In this document: in pieces, positions 1-7,295 of the stretch
Layout: every line of letters begins with the position of its first letter
How positions within the stretch are numbered: position 1 is the stretch's first letter
NCBI GenBank assembly: GCA_947462515.1
Contig: CANHPJ010000012.1
Coordinates: 1-15,133, forward strand
Origin: Bacteroidota bacterium
GTDB lineage: Bacteria; Bacteroidota; Bacteroidia; JACCXN01
Direction of reading: 5' to 3'
Length of the DNA: 15,133 nucleotides
Translations under genes and position numbers: made by a program
The notes under the pieces: model-generated
Database searches by the model: none
Seen by the model: only the letters and a program-made list of their open reading frames with translations
What the model was told of the DNA's origin: nothing

Positions 1-372
1 AAAGCCAGGCAGGTTGAAAAGATTGTTTATGTGCGTCACCGAAATTTTACCCTCGAAGGCATTTATCAGGCCAAATGTAGCTGTAAAATTTTTCCACAAG
101 ATACTGCAGCTTACTACAGTTCAATTGCCGCTTCCAAACTTAATCAAGATGAAGTTATAATTTCAGATATTCTACCCAATAAACAATTGCTGCTAAATGC
201 ATTTTTGAATGGTAATACCAGTCAAAAGTTTTATTTTCAAAATAAAATTTTTTCCGATACCCTATATACCGGAAATGCTCACATCAATGATTTGGGCGAT
301 CAGATATATGTTGAAGTTTACCTGCAATCAGCTTCTTTTAAGGATACCTGTTCTGTATTCCTGAATAGGTAG
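1..372 (+). CDS. C-terminal part of an unrecognised protein (cut by window edge)
   Basis: The reading frame is open from the first base, so the gene begins outside the window and only about 123 C-terminal residues are visible before the TAG at 370-372. A GTG at 31 could be read as a start, but the open frame on its left makes a truncated gene more likely. The visible part is polar and rich in beta-prone stretches (for example 'DQIYVEVYLQSASFKDTC'), has three cysteines (C-S-C near its beginning and one near its end), and shows no membrane segment. That would suit a secreted or periplasmic beta-rich domain, but this is inference from composition. I do not recognise the family. It converges on the lipid kinase gene, whose stop lies only 18 bases away. 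Confidence 0.6.
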   Translation, partial: KARQVEKIVYVRHRNFTLEGIYQAKCSCKIFPQDTAAYYSSIAASKLNQDEVIISDILPNKQLLLNAFLNGNTSQKFYFQNKIFSDTLYTGNAHINDLGDQIYVEVYLQSASFKDTCSVFLNR

Positions 373-382
373 TCCATAGATT

Positions 383-399
383 ATACCTTATTAAGGTAT
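383..399. terminator. Possible small bidirectional hairpin between convergent genes
   Basis: ATACCTT (383-389) and AAGGTAT (393-399) are perfect 7-bp arms around a 3-base loop. They sit between the stop of the left-edge gene and the lipid kinase gene, and overlap the kinase stop codon. The position suits a shared terminator, but the stem is A+T-rich and there is no T-tract on either strand, so function is uncertain. Confidence 0.3.
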
Positions 400-1266
400 T
401 AATACGCTAAGTGAAAGCGGACAAATCTCTATGTTTAATTCCTCTCCTGCGTTAATTGGCTCTCCATCTATCTGCGATATGGGGTTATTTTGAGTTATTT
501 TAATGCTTTTGCAGGTATAGGTTTCCGTGTATTTCGATAAATGTAGTTTTTTATTGAAAAGTTTAATGATGATATTTCCAATGGACCATAAAGGGAATCT
601 TTTTAAGATGGTAACATTCAATAATTGATCATCGATAATTGCTTCCGGAGCGATATAGGCATTGTTTCCAAATTGAGAACAGTTTGCAACTGCTATTAAA
701 AAAGCTTCTTTTTCAAGGGTTTCGCCGTCTATTGATAGCTTGTAATTATCATGCTTATATTGGAAAAAATGTTTTGAAATTAATTTTATATATCCTGATA
801 AACCTCTGGTTTTCAGCTTTGAAAATTCATGCGCTATAAAAGCGTCAAACCCACAACCGGCAATCATTACAAATGGTATGTTATTGACTTTGGCCGTATC
901 TATGGTAAGTTTTTTTCGAAAATTGATCAGAGCCAGCGATTTTGTAAGATTCATCGGTATTTTAAGGTGTCTTGCTATGCCATTGCCCGATCCGGTAGGA
1001 ATAATTGCTAATTTAACATCGGTATTAATCAGTGCGCAGGCAACTTCATTTACCGTTCCGTCTCCGCCAACAGCCACAACAAAAGCTACGTTTTCTTTCA
1101 CGCACTCCTCTGCTATTCGGGTGGCATCTTTTGGAGCATTTGTGTATTTAAATTTTATTTCAAAGATTTTTTTGTCAATAACCTGGTCCACTAAGCTTTC
1201 AATTTTTTTTTGTCTGCCCAGTCCCGAAATAGGGTTAATAATAAATACAAGTGTTTGTTTTTTCAA
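391..1266 (-). CDS. Lipid kinase of the YegS/BmrU diacylglycerol kinase family
   Basis: This 291-residue protein is a soluble or membrane-associated lipid kinase. The family phosphorylates diacylglycerol or related lipids with ATP, typically giving phosphatidate. Visible landmarks are the N-terminal 'INPISGLG' (9-17), the nucleotide-binding GGDGT at 67-71, 'PTGSGNG' at 90-96, 'GCGFDA' at 137-142, and the C-terminal 'DGEP' at 267-270. Length is normal for the family. The start is TTG at 1266-1264: an in-frame TAA lies a few codons upstream, no ATG is available until about residue 134, and the N-terminal sequence matches the usual family beginning. The TTG overlaps the TGA stop of the upstream LtaS-like gene as TTGA, so translation is probably coupled. 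A sphingoid or other Bacteroidota lipid could be the real substrate; the sequence does not decide this. Confidence 0.9.
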   Translation of the reverse strand: MKKQTLVFIINPISGLGRQKKIESLVDQVIDKKIFEIKFKYTNAPKDATRIAEECVKENVAFVVAVGGDGTVNEVACALINTDVKLAIIPTGSGNGIARHLKIPMNLTKSLALINFRKKLTIDTAKVNNIPFVMIAGCGFDAFIAHEFSKLKTRGLSGYIKLISKHFFQYKHDNYKLSIDGETLEKEAFLIAVANCSQFGNNAYIAPEAIIDDQLLNVTILKRFPLWSIGNIIIKLFNKKLHLSKYTETYTCKSIKITQNNPISQIDGEPINAGEELNIEICPLSLSVLIP

Positions 1267-3149
1267 TTTACTGCTTGCTTATTATTTATTAAGGAATAAT
1301 TATAGGTTTGAACTATTGACTTTATTTTTCTTTCAAGGGAGTCAATAGATGAGGCTTTGGTTTTCAAGATATTATTGCTTAATAAACTGTCTTTTCTATA
1401 TTCATAAAGGCTAATGCTATTTTCAGCGGTCACTTTTAACAGGTACTTGTCTGTTATAAGCTGATACTCTTCATTCATAAAGTTAACCGCAAAACCTTCG
1501 TTTTCTTTTTCAAAAATACTCTGACCAAAGCAAAATAAAGGCTTAGAGTAATTCAAATAATGCATTACTGATGGTAAAATATCTATTTGCTGGGTTGTTT
1601 TATCGTATGTTCCTTTCAGGCTGCCATCAGGTCGGTAATAAAGAATTGGTATTTGATACATCCCCAAGTTATTGCTGTAGAATTTATCATCCGAAACTCC
1701 CGTGTGATCTGCTGTTATTATAAATAATGTATTTTCATACCAGGACATTTTTTTCGCCTTTGTAAAAAACGCTCTTAAAGCGAAATCGGCATATTGTATG
1801 CTGATTGGAAGGCTTTGCTTGCCATTTCCAAATTTGGTTTTATGTTTTTCGGGTATGGTATAGGGGTGATGTGATGAGAGTGAAAAGATGCAACTAAAAA
1901 AAGGCTGACTTTTCTTCGCCAATTCATCGGCATAATAGCTAAAATAAGGTTCGTCAAAAATCCCCCAGTTGCCGTCATAATCTTCTTCTTTTCTGTATTC
2001 GTTTTTTCCAAAGTATTGTTCAAATCCTGCTGCTTTACTATAAGCATCAAAGCCCATAGTACCATTTTTTCCCCCATGATAAAATGAAGTGTTATAGTTT
2101 TCGCTTTTAAGTAATGATGGCAAACTATTGGCCTTGTTTCCTATGTATGGCGAATTGATAAATGGTGTATTCATTAAGCCCGGTAATGCTGAAACAACTG
2201 AAGGTATGCCATCGATGGATTTTTTTCCGTTGGCATAAGCATTGGTGCAAACAAGTCCACTACTCATAAGTGAATCAAGAAAGGGAGTCGCACTAGGCTT
2301 TCCGCTCAGGGATCCTACATGTTCTTTAGAAAAACTTTCCATGATTATTAAAACCACGTTCAGCTTCGCAGTATCTTCTCTATATGCCTTATAGGTTTTT
2401 ATGGGATTATAATACATCAGTAACTTTTTATCATCATAATAATGATGTTCCGTCAAATATTCTGCCGATATAGTTTTGAGGATGGTGAAAGGAGTATTCA
2501 ATATTAAAGGAATATTTTTTGCTTGGGTATACAATCCCGCTGAGTTTATTCTCAAAGGTTTAAGCTGAAGTCCACCACGCATGGTAACGATTGATAGTCC
2601 CAAACAAAAAACACCAATAACGGATTGGTTAAGCGTGTTTTGTATTAATTCAGGATTTAGATTGTTTTTTTTTGTTTTTCTGTATAGGTATTCACTTAAA
2701 ACAATTAACAATATGACTAATAAGAAAATATACCAGAAATCTTTTAAAAACTGAGGTATCAGGCCAAGCAGGTCATTGCCCGTAGTAGCCAATGAAAAAA
2801 TGTCGAATGTTGATCTTTTTCCGGTGTATTTAAAATATTCAATGTCTATGCAGTTAAATACAATCGATAATGTATTTGATATGTGAAATAAAAGGTGTAA
2901 AATTTTTATATATAAAGTATTATCTCTTGTTTTAAGCGGAACAATATGAAGTATTATAAACAGGGAATGGACAAAGAAAATAGCCGATAAATCGAATTTT
3001 AATGCGTAAAAGAAAATGCTAAGGTCAATATCTTCAAAGGCTGAATAATTAAATGCCAACATTAATAATCGACATAATGTAAACATTACCAGACTTATTG
3101 AAAGTCTTTGAATCAGACCAAAAATATGAGGGAAGGAGTTTTTAAACAC
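1263..3149 (-). CDS. LtaS-like membrane phosphoglycerol transferase / sulfatase-fold protein
   Basis: This 628-residue protein has about five hydrophobic segments (roughly 10-32, 47-71, 80-100, 137-153, 175-190), then an extracytoplasmic alkaline phosphatase/sulfatase-fold domain from about 262 to 545. This is the LtaS/OpgB architecture, whose members transfer phosphoglycerol from phosphatidylglycerol to a glycan or glycolipid and release diacylglycerol. Candidate metal and catalytic residues are E271 ('IIMESFS'), S311 in 'GKKSIDG' as the nucleophile (threonine in LtaS), W395, H427-H428 in 'SSHHPY', and D481-H482 in 'TADHTG'. The start is GTG at 3149; an in-frame TAA lies a few codons upstream and no ATG occurs until codon 22, inside the first membrane segment. 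A Bacteroidota promoter box ends four bases before the GTG. The acceptor molecule is unknown; a different transferase or hydrolase activity is possible. Confidence 0.85.
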   Translation of the reverse strand: MFKNSFPHIFGLIQRLSISLVMFTLCRLLMLAFNYSAFEDIDLSIFFYALKFDLSAIFFVHSLFIILHIVPLKTRDNTLYIKILHLLFHISNTLSIVFNCIDIEYFKYTGKRSTFDIFSLATTGNDLLGLIPQFLKDFWYIFLLVILLIVLSEYLYRKTKKNNLNPELIQNTLNQSVIGVFCLGLSIVTMRGGLQLKPLRINSAGLYTQAKNIPLILNTPFTILKTISAEYLTEHHYYDDKKLLMYYNPIKTYKAYREDTAKLNVVLIIMESFSKEHVGSLSGKPSATPFLDSLMSSGLVCTNAYANGKKSIDGIPSVVSALPGLMNTPFINSPYIGNKANSLPSLLKSENYNTSFYHGGKNGTMGFDAYSKAAGFEQYFGKNEYRKEEDYDGNWGIFDEPYFSYYADELAKKSQPFFSCIFSLSSHHPYTIPEKHKTKFGNGKQSLPISIQYADFALRAFFTKAKKMSWYENTLFIITADHTGVSDDKFYSNNLGMYQIPILYYRPDGSLKGTYDKTTQQIDILPSVMHYLNYSKPLFCFGQSIFEKENEGFAVNFMNEEYQLITDKYLLKVTAENSISLYEYRKDSLLSNNILKTKASSIDSLERKIKSIVQTYNYSLINNKQAVN

Positions 3150-3153
3150 GCTG

Positions 3154-3161
3154 CAAAGGTA
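3154..3161 (-). promoter_or_regulatory. Bacteroidota -7 promoter box (TACCTTTG) for the LtaS-like/lipid kinase unit
   Basis: On the minus strand TACCTTTG matches the Bacteroidota consensus TAnnTTTG exactly. It ends four bases before the GTG start, so transcripts would begin at or very near the start codon. No clear -33 TTG element is visible. It would drive both the LtaS-like gene and the coupled kinase. Confidence 0.6.
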
Positions 3162-3231
3162 ATATTAAATACTATTTTAGTAACGGGAGTAATTCTTTAT
3201 TTTTAATTTAGCCATAAACAAAATAAATAAA

Positions 3232-3239
3232 TTTCTTTG
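3232..3239 (+). promoter_or_regulatory. Weak candidate -7 box for the META-like gene
   Basis: TTTCTTTG differs from TAnnTTTG at one position and lies eight bases before the ATG at 3248, in the divergent gap shared with the LtaS-like gene. The spacing resembles the other promoters in the window, but one mismatch in an A+T-rich gap is weak support. Confidence 0.3.
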
Positions 3240-3247
3240 GGTTAGAT

Positions 3248-3667
3248 ATGAATCTGATTAACAGGATATTTTTTTTGATCATTATTTCTTTTTTTGCTAC
3301 GTCTTTCATCGTTGATGATGATTGCGAGGAAATAAAGAAAAAACCTATTGAAAAAAATTGGAAATTGATCTGTATCCTAAGCAAAGAGAAAAAAAGAATC
3401 AGCTGGCCTAAAAAAGACCATTACCTCGAATTCAGGAAGGATTCTCTGGTGAAACTGTCCCTAGATATCAATGTTTGCAACGGTCTTTATTATGAATTGG
3501 ATTCCAATAGAATTTTGATCAATGTAAAAGATTGTTCCATACAATGTTGCGATGGTTTTACAGCTCTGAATTTTGCCGATGCCTTCCCCGATACTTTTTT
3601 CTATAAATTGACAGTAGATTCCCTTGAATTAAATTCTACTCGTTATTCCATATTGATGAAAATCTAA
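3248..3667 (+). CDS. Small secreted protein with a META/HslJ-like pattern
   Basis: This 139-residue protein begins with a hydrophobic signal sequence (about 4-22, 'LINRIFFLIIISFFATSF') with no lipobox, so it is probably exported to the periplasm or outside. The mature part has tryptophan near its start, then 'LEFRKDSLVKLSLDINVCN', then a cysteine-rich 'DCSIQCC', and a last strand 'SLELNS'. This order (beta strand, CN, loop with C, final strand) resembles META-domain proteins such as HslJ, which are small beta-rich envelope proteins. The similarity is judged by eye and is an inference. Cysteines at about 26, 42, 77, 95, 99 and 100 suggest disulfides. It is followed by the osmC-type gene 82 bases later on the same strand. 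Confidence 0.7.
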   Translation: MNLINRIFFLIIISFFATSFIVDDDCEEIKKKPIEKNWKLICILSKEKKRISWPKKDHYLEFRKDSLVKLSLDINVCNGLYYELDSNRILINVKDCSIQCCDGFTALNFADAFPDTFFYKLTVDSLELNSTRYSILMKI

Positions 3668-3677
3668 CCCTTCAATT

Positions 3678-3700
3678 TTTTCGATGCTTAGTTTCGAAAA
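3678..3700 (+). terminator. Weak hairpin after the META-like gene
   Basis: TTTTCGA (3678-3684) and TCGAAAA (3694-3700) are perfect 7-bp arms with a 9-base loop, starting eleven bases after the stop codon. There is no real T-tract behind it, so it is only a candidate terminator or mRNA 3' end. Confidence 0.25.
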
Positions 3701-3749
3701 TTCTGGCATAATTATTTGATATGCTTATTAGAAACTAATCTTTTTAAAG

Positions 3750-4196
3750 ATGAAAATAGTTAAGCATTCTAAATCAAAATGGACAAATAGCTTAAAAAAT
3801 GGTCATGGTACCATTGCCTTGGGAAGTGGTTCTTTTCATGGAGAATTTACCTATAATTCAAGGTTCAATTATGAAGAAGGTACTAATCCTGAAGAGTTGC
3901 TTGCTGCTGCTCACGCATCCTGTTTCACAATGGAATTGCTAAGTATACTGGAAAAAAATAAGTTTACCCCAGATTTTATTGAAACAGATGCTTACGTCTA
4001 TTTGGAAAAAAATAATGATTTGATTGGTATCTCCAAAATTGAGTTAGTAACTCATATTAAAGACTCATCTATCGATGAGGAAGATTTTTTAAAGTTTGCT
4101 GAAACAGCAAAAAATTGCATTATTTCAAGGGCATTGGCTGTTAAAATTGAAATTAAAACAGTGGTTTTGAAAAATGAAGAGGCTTGGCGCTTATAG
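3750..4196 (+). CDS. osmC: OsmC-type peroxide reductase
   Basis: The 148-residue protein belongs to the OsmC branch of the OsmC/Ohr family, cytoplasmic thiol peroxidases that reduce organic hydroperoxides and hydrogen peroxide. The core motif 'GTNPEELLAAAHASCFTMEL' (44-63) carries the peroxidatic cysteine C58 and E49; the second conserved cysteine is C123 in 'AKNCIISRAL'; R38 in 'YNSRF' is the conserved arginine region. The phrase 'NPEELLAAAHASCF' with 'F-G-E-F' before it points to OsmC rather than Ohr. Length is normal. The ATG at 3750 gives the family's usual N-terminus. No consensus promoter box is seen in the 82-base gap before it, so it may be read through from the preceding gene or use an unrecognised promoter. 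Confidence 0.9.
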   Translation: MKIVKHSKSKWTNSLKNGHGTIALGSGSFHGEFTYNSRFNYEEGTNPEELLAAAHASCFTMELLSILEKNKFTPDFIETDAYVYLEKNNDLIGISKIELVTHIKDSSIDEEDFLKFAETAKNCIISRALAVKIEIKTVVLKNEEAWRL

Positions 4197-4473
4197 TGAG
4201 ACAATTACAAATGTTGGGCTTGATTAATAGACTTTAAAAATGTCATCTTACAGTTTTATGTTGAAATGATTATTTTTTGGTTTTTCCATGATGGAATTGC
4301 CTATGGTGGAATCTTAGGTTGATAAATTTAATTAAAGGTCTTTTGTCTGTTCGCAGTATTTCAAGACTATCTTTTGAGAAGAACTATTAAATTAAAAACC
4401 AAAAATATTGATTTATTTATATGGCTTTACTACTATTTCTTGCGCCGAAGCATTAAATAAACAATTTTTTTTT

Positions 4474-5226
4474 TTATTGGTAGTATTTCAAGGCTGTTTC
4501 TTGTCCGTCAAAAACAGCATAGGTATTGTAGTTTATCCATTCACCCAGATTTATATAACGCGCTGTTTCCGATATTTTTAAATCTAAGGGAAGGTGTCTG
4601 TGTCCAAAAATAAAATAATTTATTTCCGGATTTTTAATCAACATGTCCCTGCTATAGGTATAAAGCCATTCTTTTTCTTCTCCCATAAAGATTTCATCTT
4701 TAGGCCCATTGGCTTTACGGCTCGATCGGCTGAAGAAATTAGCTAAGCCGATACCAAAATTCGGGTGCAGTCTAGCAAACAGCCATTGGCATAATGAATT
4801 GGAAAAAATTCGCTTAATTATTTTATATCCGTAATCTCCCGGTCCCAATCCGTCGCCATGACCTAAATAAAATACCTTGCCTTGTATGGTTTTTAAAATA
4901 GGCTCACGGTGTATGCAGATATTAAGTTCCTTTTCAAAATAATCGAAAACCCACATGTCGTGATTTCCTGTAAAATAATGAATCTTAATGCCCGAATCAC
5001 TTATCTCGGCCAACTTGCCCAGCAGTCGCACAAAACCCTTTGGCACTGCTGTTTTATATTCAAACCAAAAATCGAAAACATCGCCCATCAGGTAAATTTC
5101 ATGTGCGTCAAGTTTTATTTCATCCAGCCATCTTACAATTAATCGCTCTCGCTTTAGGCTGCTTTCATAATTGGGAACACCCAAGTGAAAGTCTGAAATA
5201 AAATATGTTTTTTTGCCTTGTTGCAT
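4474..5226 (-). CDS. lpxH: UDP-2,3-diacylglucosamine diphosphatase LpxH
   Basis: LpxH hydrolyses UDP-2,3-diacylglucosamine to lipid X (2,3-diacylglucosamine 1-phosphate) and UMP at the inner face of the cytoplasmic membrane, the fourth step of lipid A synthesis. The 250-residue protein shows all calcineurin-like metallophosphoesterase motifs: DFH (D12, H14), GDVFD (D49, D52), GNHD (N88-H89-D90), GHGDG (H123) and GHRH (H209, H211). Length is close to the usual 240 residues. The ATG at 5226 gives a normal N-terminus with 'FISDFHLG'. It is monocistronic, on the minus strand, and an 11-T run (4465-4475, + strand) touches its stop codon. Its presence shows that the organism makes lipid A. A related LpxH2-type or other phosphoesterase is possible but less likely given the motif spacing. 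Confidence 0.9.
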   Translation of the reverse strand: MQQGKKTYFISDFHLGVPNYESSLKRERLIVRWLDEIKLDAHEIYLMGDVFDFWFEYKTAVPKGFVRLLGKLAEISDSGIKIHYFTGNHDMWVFDYFEKELNICIHREPILKTIQGKVFYLGHGDGLGPGDYGYKIIKRIFSNSLCQWLFARLHPNFGIGLANFFSRSSRKANGPKDEIFMGEEKEWLYTYSRDMLIKNPEINYFIFGHRHLPLDLKISETARYINLGEWINYNTYAVFDGQETALKYYQ

Positions 5227-5771
5227 TGCTGTTTTAAAATGCTAATGAATAATGAAGACCTTTTGGTTCCATTTTGCGGTAAATTTAAGGTTTTAACTTA
5301 ATTATTATAATTATTTTTCCGGCTTAAATTCCAGGTCTCTCAGAGTTGTTTTAAATTATGATTTCATCTATGTTTTTTAAAGTTTTATCTAAAATAAGGC
5401 TTTATAAATTTCTAACCCTTTTAAAAGCTTTAAACTTTTTGAAAATTAAACTCACCATAACCTACGAAAAATAAACACATTAAAATTCATTGATTTGTTA
5501 TGGAAAAATTATTGTTTAACAAAGAAGTTGGATTTGTAGCTTGAATTCAGCTTTTCAAAATGAAATAAAAAAATATAATGCTTAAAATTTTTAGAAGGCC
5601 TTTTCAAAACAGAATTTTGTAAATCTTTTTAAAAAGTTTTTTATCTGATTATTCCTTTTCTTAATTTGGTTTTAAAAGATAATTAAGCTGTAAGTTTCTG
5701 CAAGGAATCCATAAACTAAAAAGCCTTTTGCACATGGTACAAAAGGCTCTAAAAATATCAATTAAAAAAAA
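5227..5771. other. 545-base gene-free stretch between lpxH and glyA
   Basis: The stretch is very A+T-rich and holds only tiny open frames. It contains the glyA terminator at its right end and must contain the lpxH promoter near its left end, though I see no TAnnTTTG box on the minus strand there. Small self-complementary runs (CTTTTTAAAAAG near 5625, AAGGCCTT near 5595) are present but look like compositional noise. No RNA gene is recognisable. Confidence 0.5.
5720..5749 (-). terminator. Rho-independent terminator of glyA
   Basis: Read on the minus strand, AGCCTTTTG pairs perfectly with CAAAAGGCT across a 9-base loop (arms 5740-5748 and 5722-5730), and the stem runs straight into TTTTT. It lies about 24 bases after the glyA stop. 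On the plus strand no T-tract follows, so it acts in one direction only. Confidence 0.85.
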
Positions 5772-7046
5772 TTAGTAGGCAAACAAAGGAAGGTCGCTCA
5801 TTAAAGCGTTTACTTTCTTTTTTACTTTGGCAATATTTTTTTCGTCTTCTACATTGGAAAGTACTTCATCTATCAAGCTTACAATTTTGGGTATTTCTTT
5901 TTCTGTAATACCTCTTGAAGTTATGGCGGCTGTTCCAATTCTTATTCCGGAGGTTATAAACGGAGATTTATCATCGAAAGGAACCATGTTTTTATTTACC
6001 GTAATATCTGCTTTAACTAAAGTGTTTTCGGCAATTTTTCCATTCAAGTTTTTTGACCTCAAATCAATAAGCATGCAGTGATTGTCTGTTCCACCGGAAA
6101 TGATATGGTAACCCAGATCAATAAATGAGCTGGCCATTAACTTGGCATTTTTGGTAACCTGAACCATATAATCAACAAAACTATCTGATAAGGCTTCCCC
6201 AAAGGCAACTGCCTTTGCAGCAATTACATGCTCTAGTGGGCCTCCCTGAACTCCCGGAAAAACAGAACTGTCCAATAAGGAAGACATCATTCTTATTTCT
6301 CCTTTAGGAGTGGTAATCCCAAAAGGATTTTCAAAATCTTTACCCATCATGATCATTCCACCTCTTGGTCCTCTTAAGGTTTTGTGTGTGGTGGTGGTAA
6401 CGAAATGACAATGAGGAATAGGGTCGTTCAATAAACCCTTGGCAATTAATCCGGCCGGGTGAGCAATATCTGCTAGTAATAATGCACCAACTTTATCAGC
6501 TATCTCACGCATGCGCTTGTAATCCCAGTCTCTGCTGTATGACGATGCGCCTGCTATAATTAATTTTGGTTTTTCTTTTTTGGCAATCTTTTCCATGTTA
6601 TCGTAATTGATAACTTCTGTACCTTTTTCCACACCATAAAAAGTAGCGTGGTATAATTTACCCGAAAAGCTAACCGGTGATCCATGAGTAAGATGTCCTC
6701 CATGAGAAAGATCAAAACCCAATATGGTATCTCCGGGCTTCAATACAGCCATTAGAACTGCTGCGTTTGCTTGCGATCCTGAATGGGGCTGTACGTTTGC
6801 CCATTCTGCGTTAAATAAGGATTTTGCCCTGTCTATAGCCAGTTGCTCTACCTTGTCAACCACCTCGCAGCCACCGTAATATCTTTTATTTGGATATCCT
6901 TCGGCATATTTATTTGTCAATACCGAACCCATAGCCTGCATAACCTGTTTGCTTACAAAGTTTTCAGATGCAATTAGTTCAATACCATGGGTTTGTCTTG
7001 CTTCTTCTTGTTTTATCAGATCAAAAATAGCTTTGTCTTTTTTCAT
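5772..7046 (-). CDS. glyA: Serine hydroxymethyltransferase
   Basis: GlyA is a cytoplasmic PLP enzyme that interconverts serine and glycine while making 5,10-methylene-tetrahydrofolate, the main one-carbon source for purine and thymidylate synthesis. The 424-residue protein begins with 'IELIASENFVS', has 'NKYAEGYPNKRYYGG' (45-59), D193 and H196 in 'LLADIAHPAGL', and the PLP-binding K222 in 'TTTTHKTLRGPRGG'. The segment around 240-260 ('NPFGITTPKGEI') is an insertion I associate with Bacteroidota SHMT. Length is normal. The ATG at 7046 gives the expected start. The gene stands alone, ends in a strong terminator, and shares a 249-base divergent gap with guaA. No exact TAnnTTTG box is seen; TACTTTTA on the minus strand (about 7090-7097) is a near match. 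Confidence 0.97.
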   Translation of the reverse strand: MKKDKAIFDLIKQEEARQTHGIELIASENFVSKQVMQAMGSVLTNKYAEGYPNKRYYGGCEVVDKVEQLAIDRAKSLFNAEWANVQPHSGSQANAAVLMAVLKPGDTILGFDLSHGGHLTHGSPVSFSGKLYHATFYGVEKGTEVINYDNMEKIAKKEKPKLIIAGASSYSRDWDYKRMREIADKVGALLLADIAHPAGLIAKGLLNDPIPHCHFVTTTTHKTLRGPRGGMIMMGKDFENPFGITTPKGEIRMMSSLLDSSVFPGVQGGPLEHVIAAKAVAFGEALSDSFVDYMVQVTKNAKLMASSFIDLGYHIISGGTDNHCMLIDLRSKNLNGKIAENTLVKADITVNKNMVPFDDKSPFITSGIRIGTAAITSRGITEKEIPKIVSLIDEVLSNVEDEKNIAKVKKKVNALMSDLPLFAY

Positions 7047-7283
7047 CTTTATATAAAGGATATAAGTTTAATTTTAAAGAATAGTTTGTAAAAGTAACTA
7101 TTTAATCACTATTCGATTTCTTTTTATTGCTATTTTTTTGCTGTTTTCATCCTTTTATTGTTTTTTGAATGTGCTGGCATTTCAATCCGGCTTATTTGAC
7201 AACAATTAGACCATTCGTGCTATCAAGTGTCATAAAAACCAAAACTTTAAACTTCAAAATTTAATCCATTTTAAAAATTCATA

Positions 7284-7291
7284 TATATTTG
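7284..7291 (+). promoter_or_regulatory. Bacteroidota -7 promoter box (TATATTTG) for guaA
   Basis: TATATTTG matches TAnnTTTG exactly and ends four bases before the first ATG of guaA. Transcripts would start at or next to the ATG at 7296, giving almost no leader unless the second ATG (7305) is used. No clear -33 TTG is visible. Confidence 0.6.
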
Positions 7292-7295
7292 TGTT

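Noticed and set aside
878..1348. 156-codon plus-strand open frame opposite the lipid kinase and LtaS-like genes
   Set aside because: It lies antisense to conserved kinase motifs, has no family features, and spans the junction of two real genes.
1775..2077. 100-codon minus-strand frame inside the LtaS-like gene
   Set aside because: It is an alternative frame of a conserved catalytic domain with no recognisable content.
4260..4390. Short plus frame (18 codons from about 4267) and a minus frame without a start in the gap after the OsmC-type gene
   Set aside because: Both are very short, lack promoter or family support, and the minus frame has no usable start codon; a gene remnant is possible but not supported.
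4465..4475. 11-T homopolymer at the lpxH stop as a phase-variation tract
   Set aside because: The run lies at and beyond the TAA stop codon, so length changes would leave the protein unaltered.
5500..5545. 13-codon frame (MEKLLFNK...) in the lpxH-glyA gap
   Set aside because: Too short and with only a near-match promoter box; reported only as part of the gap finding.
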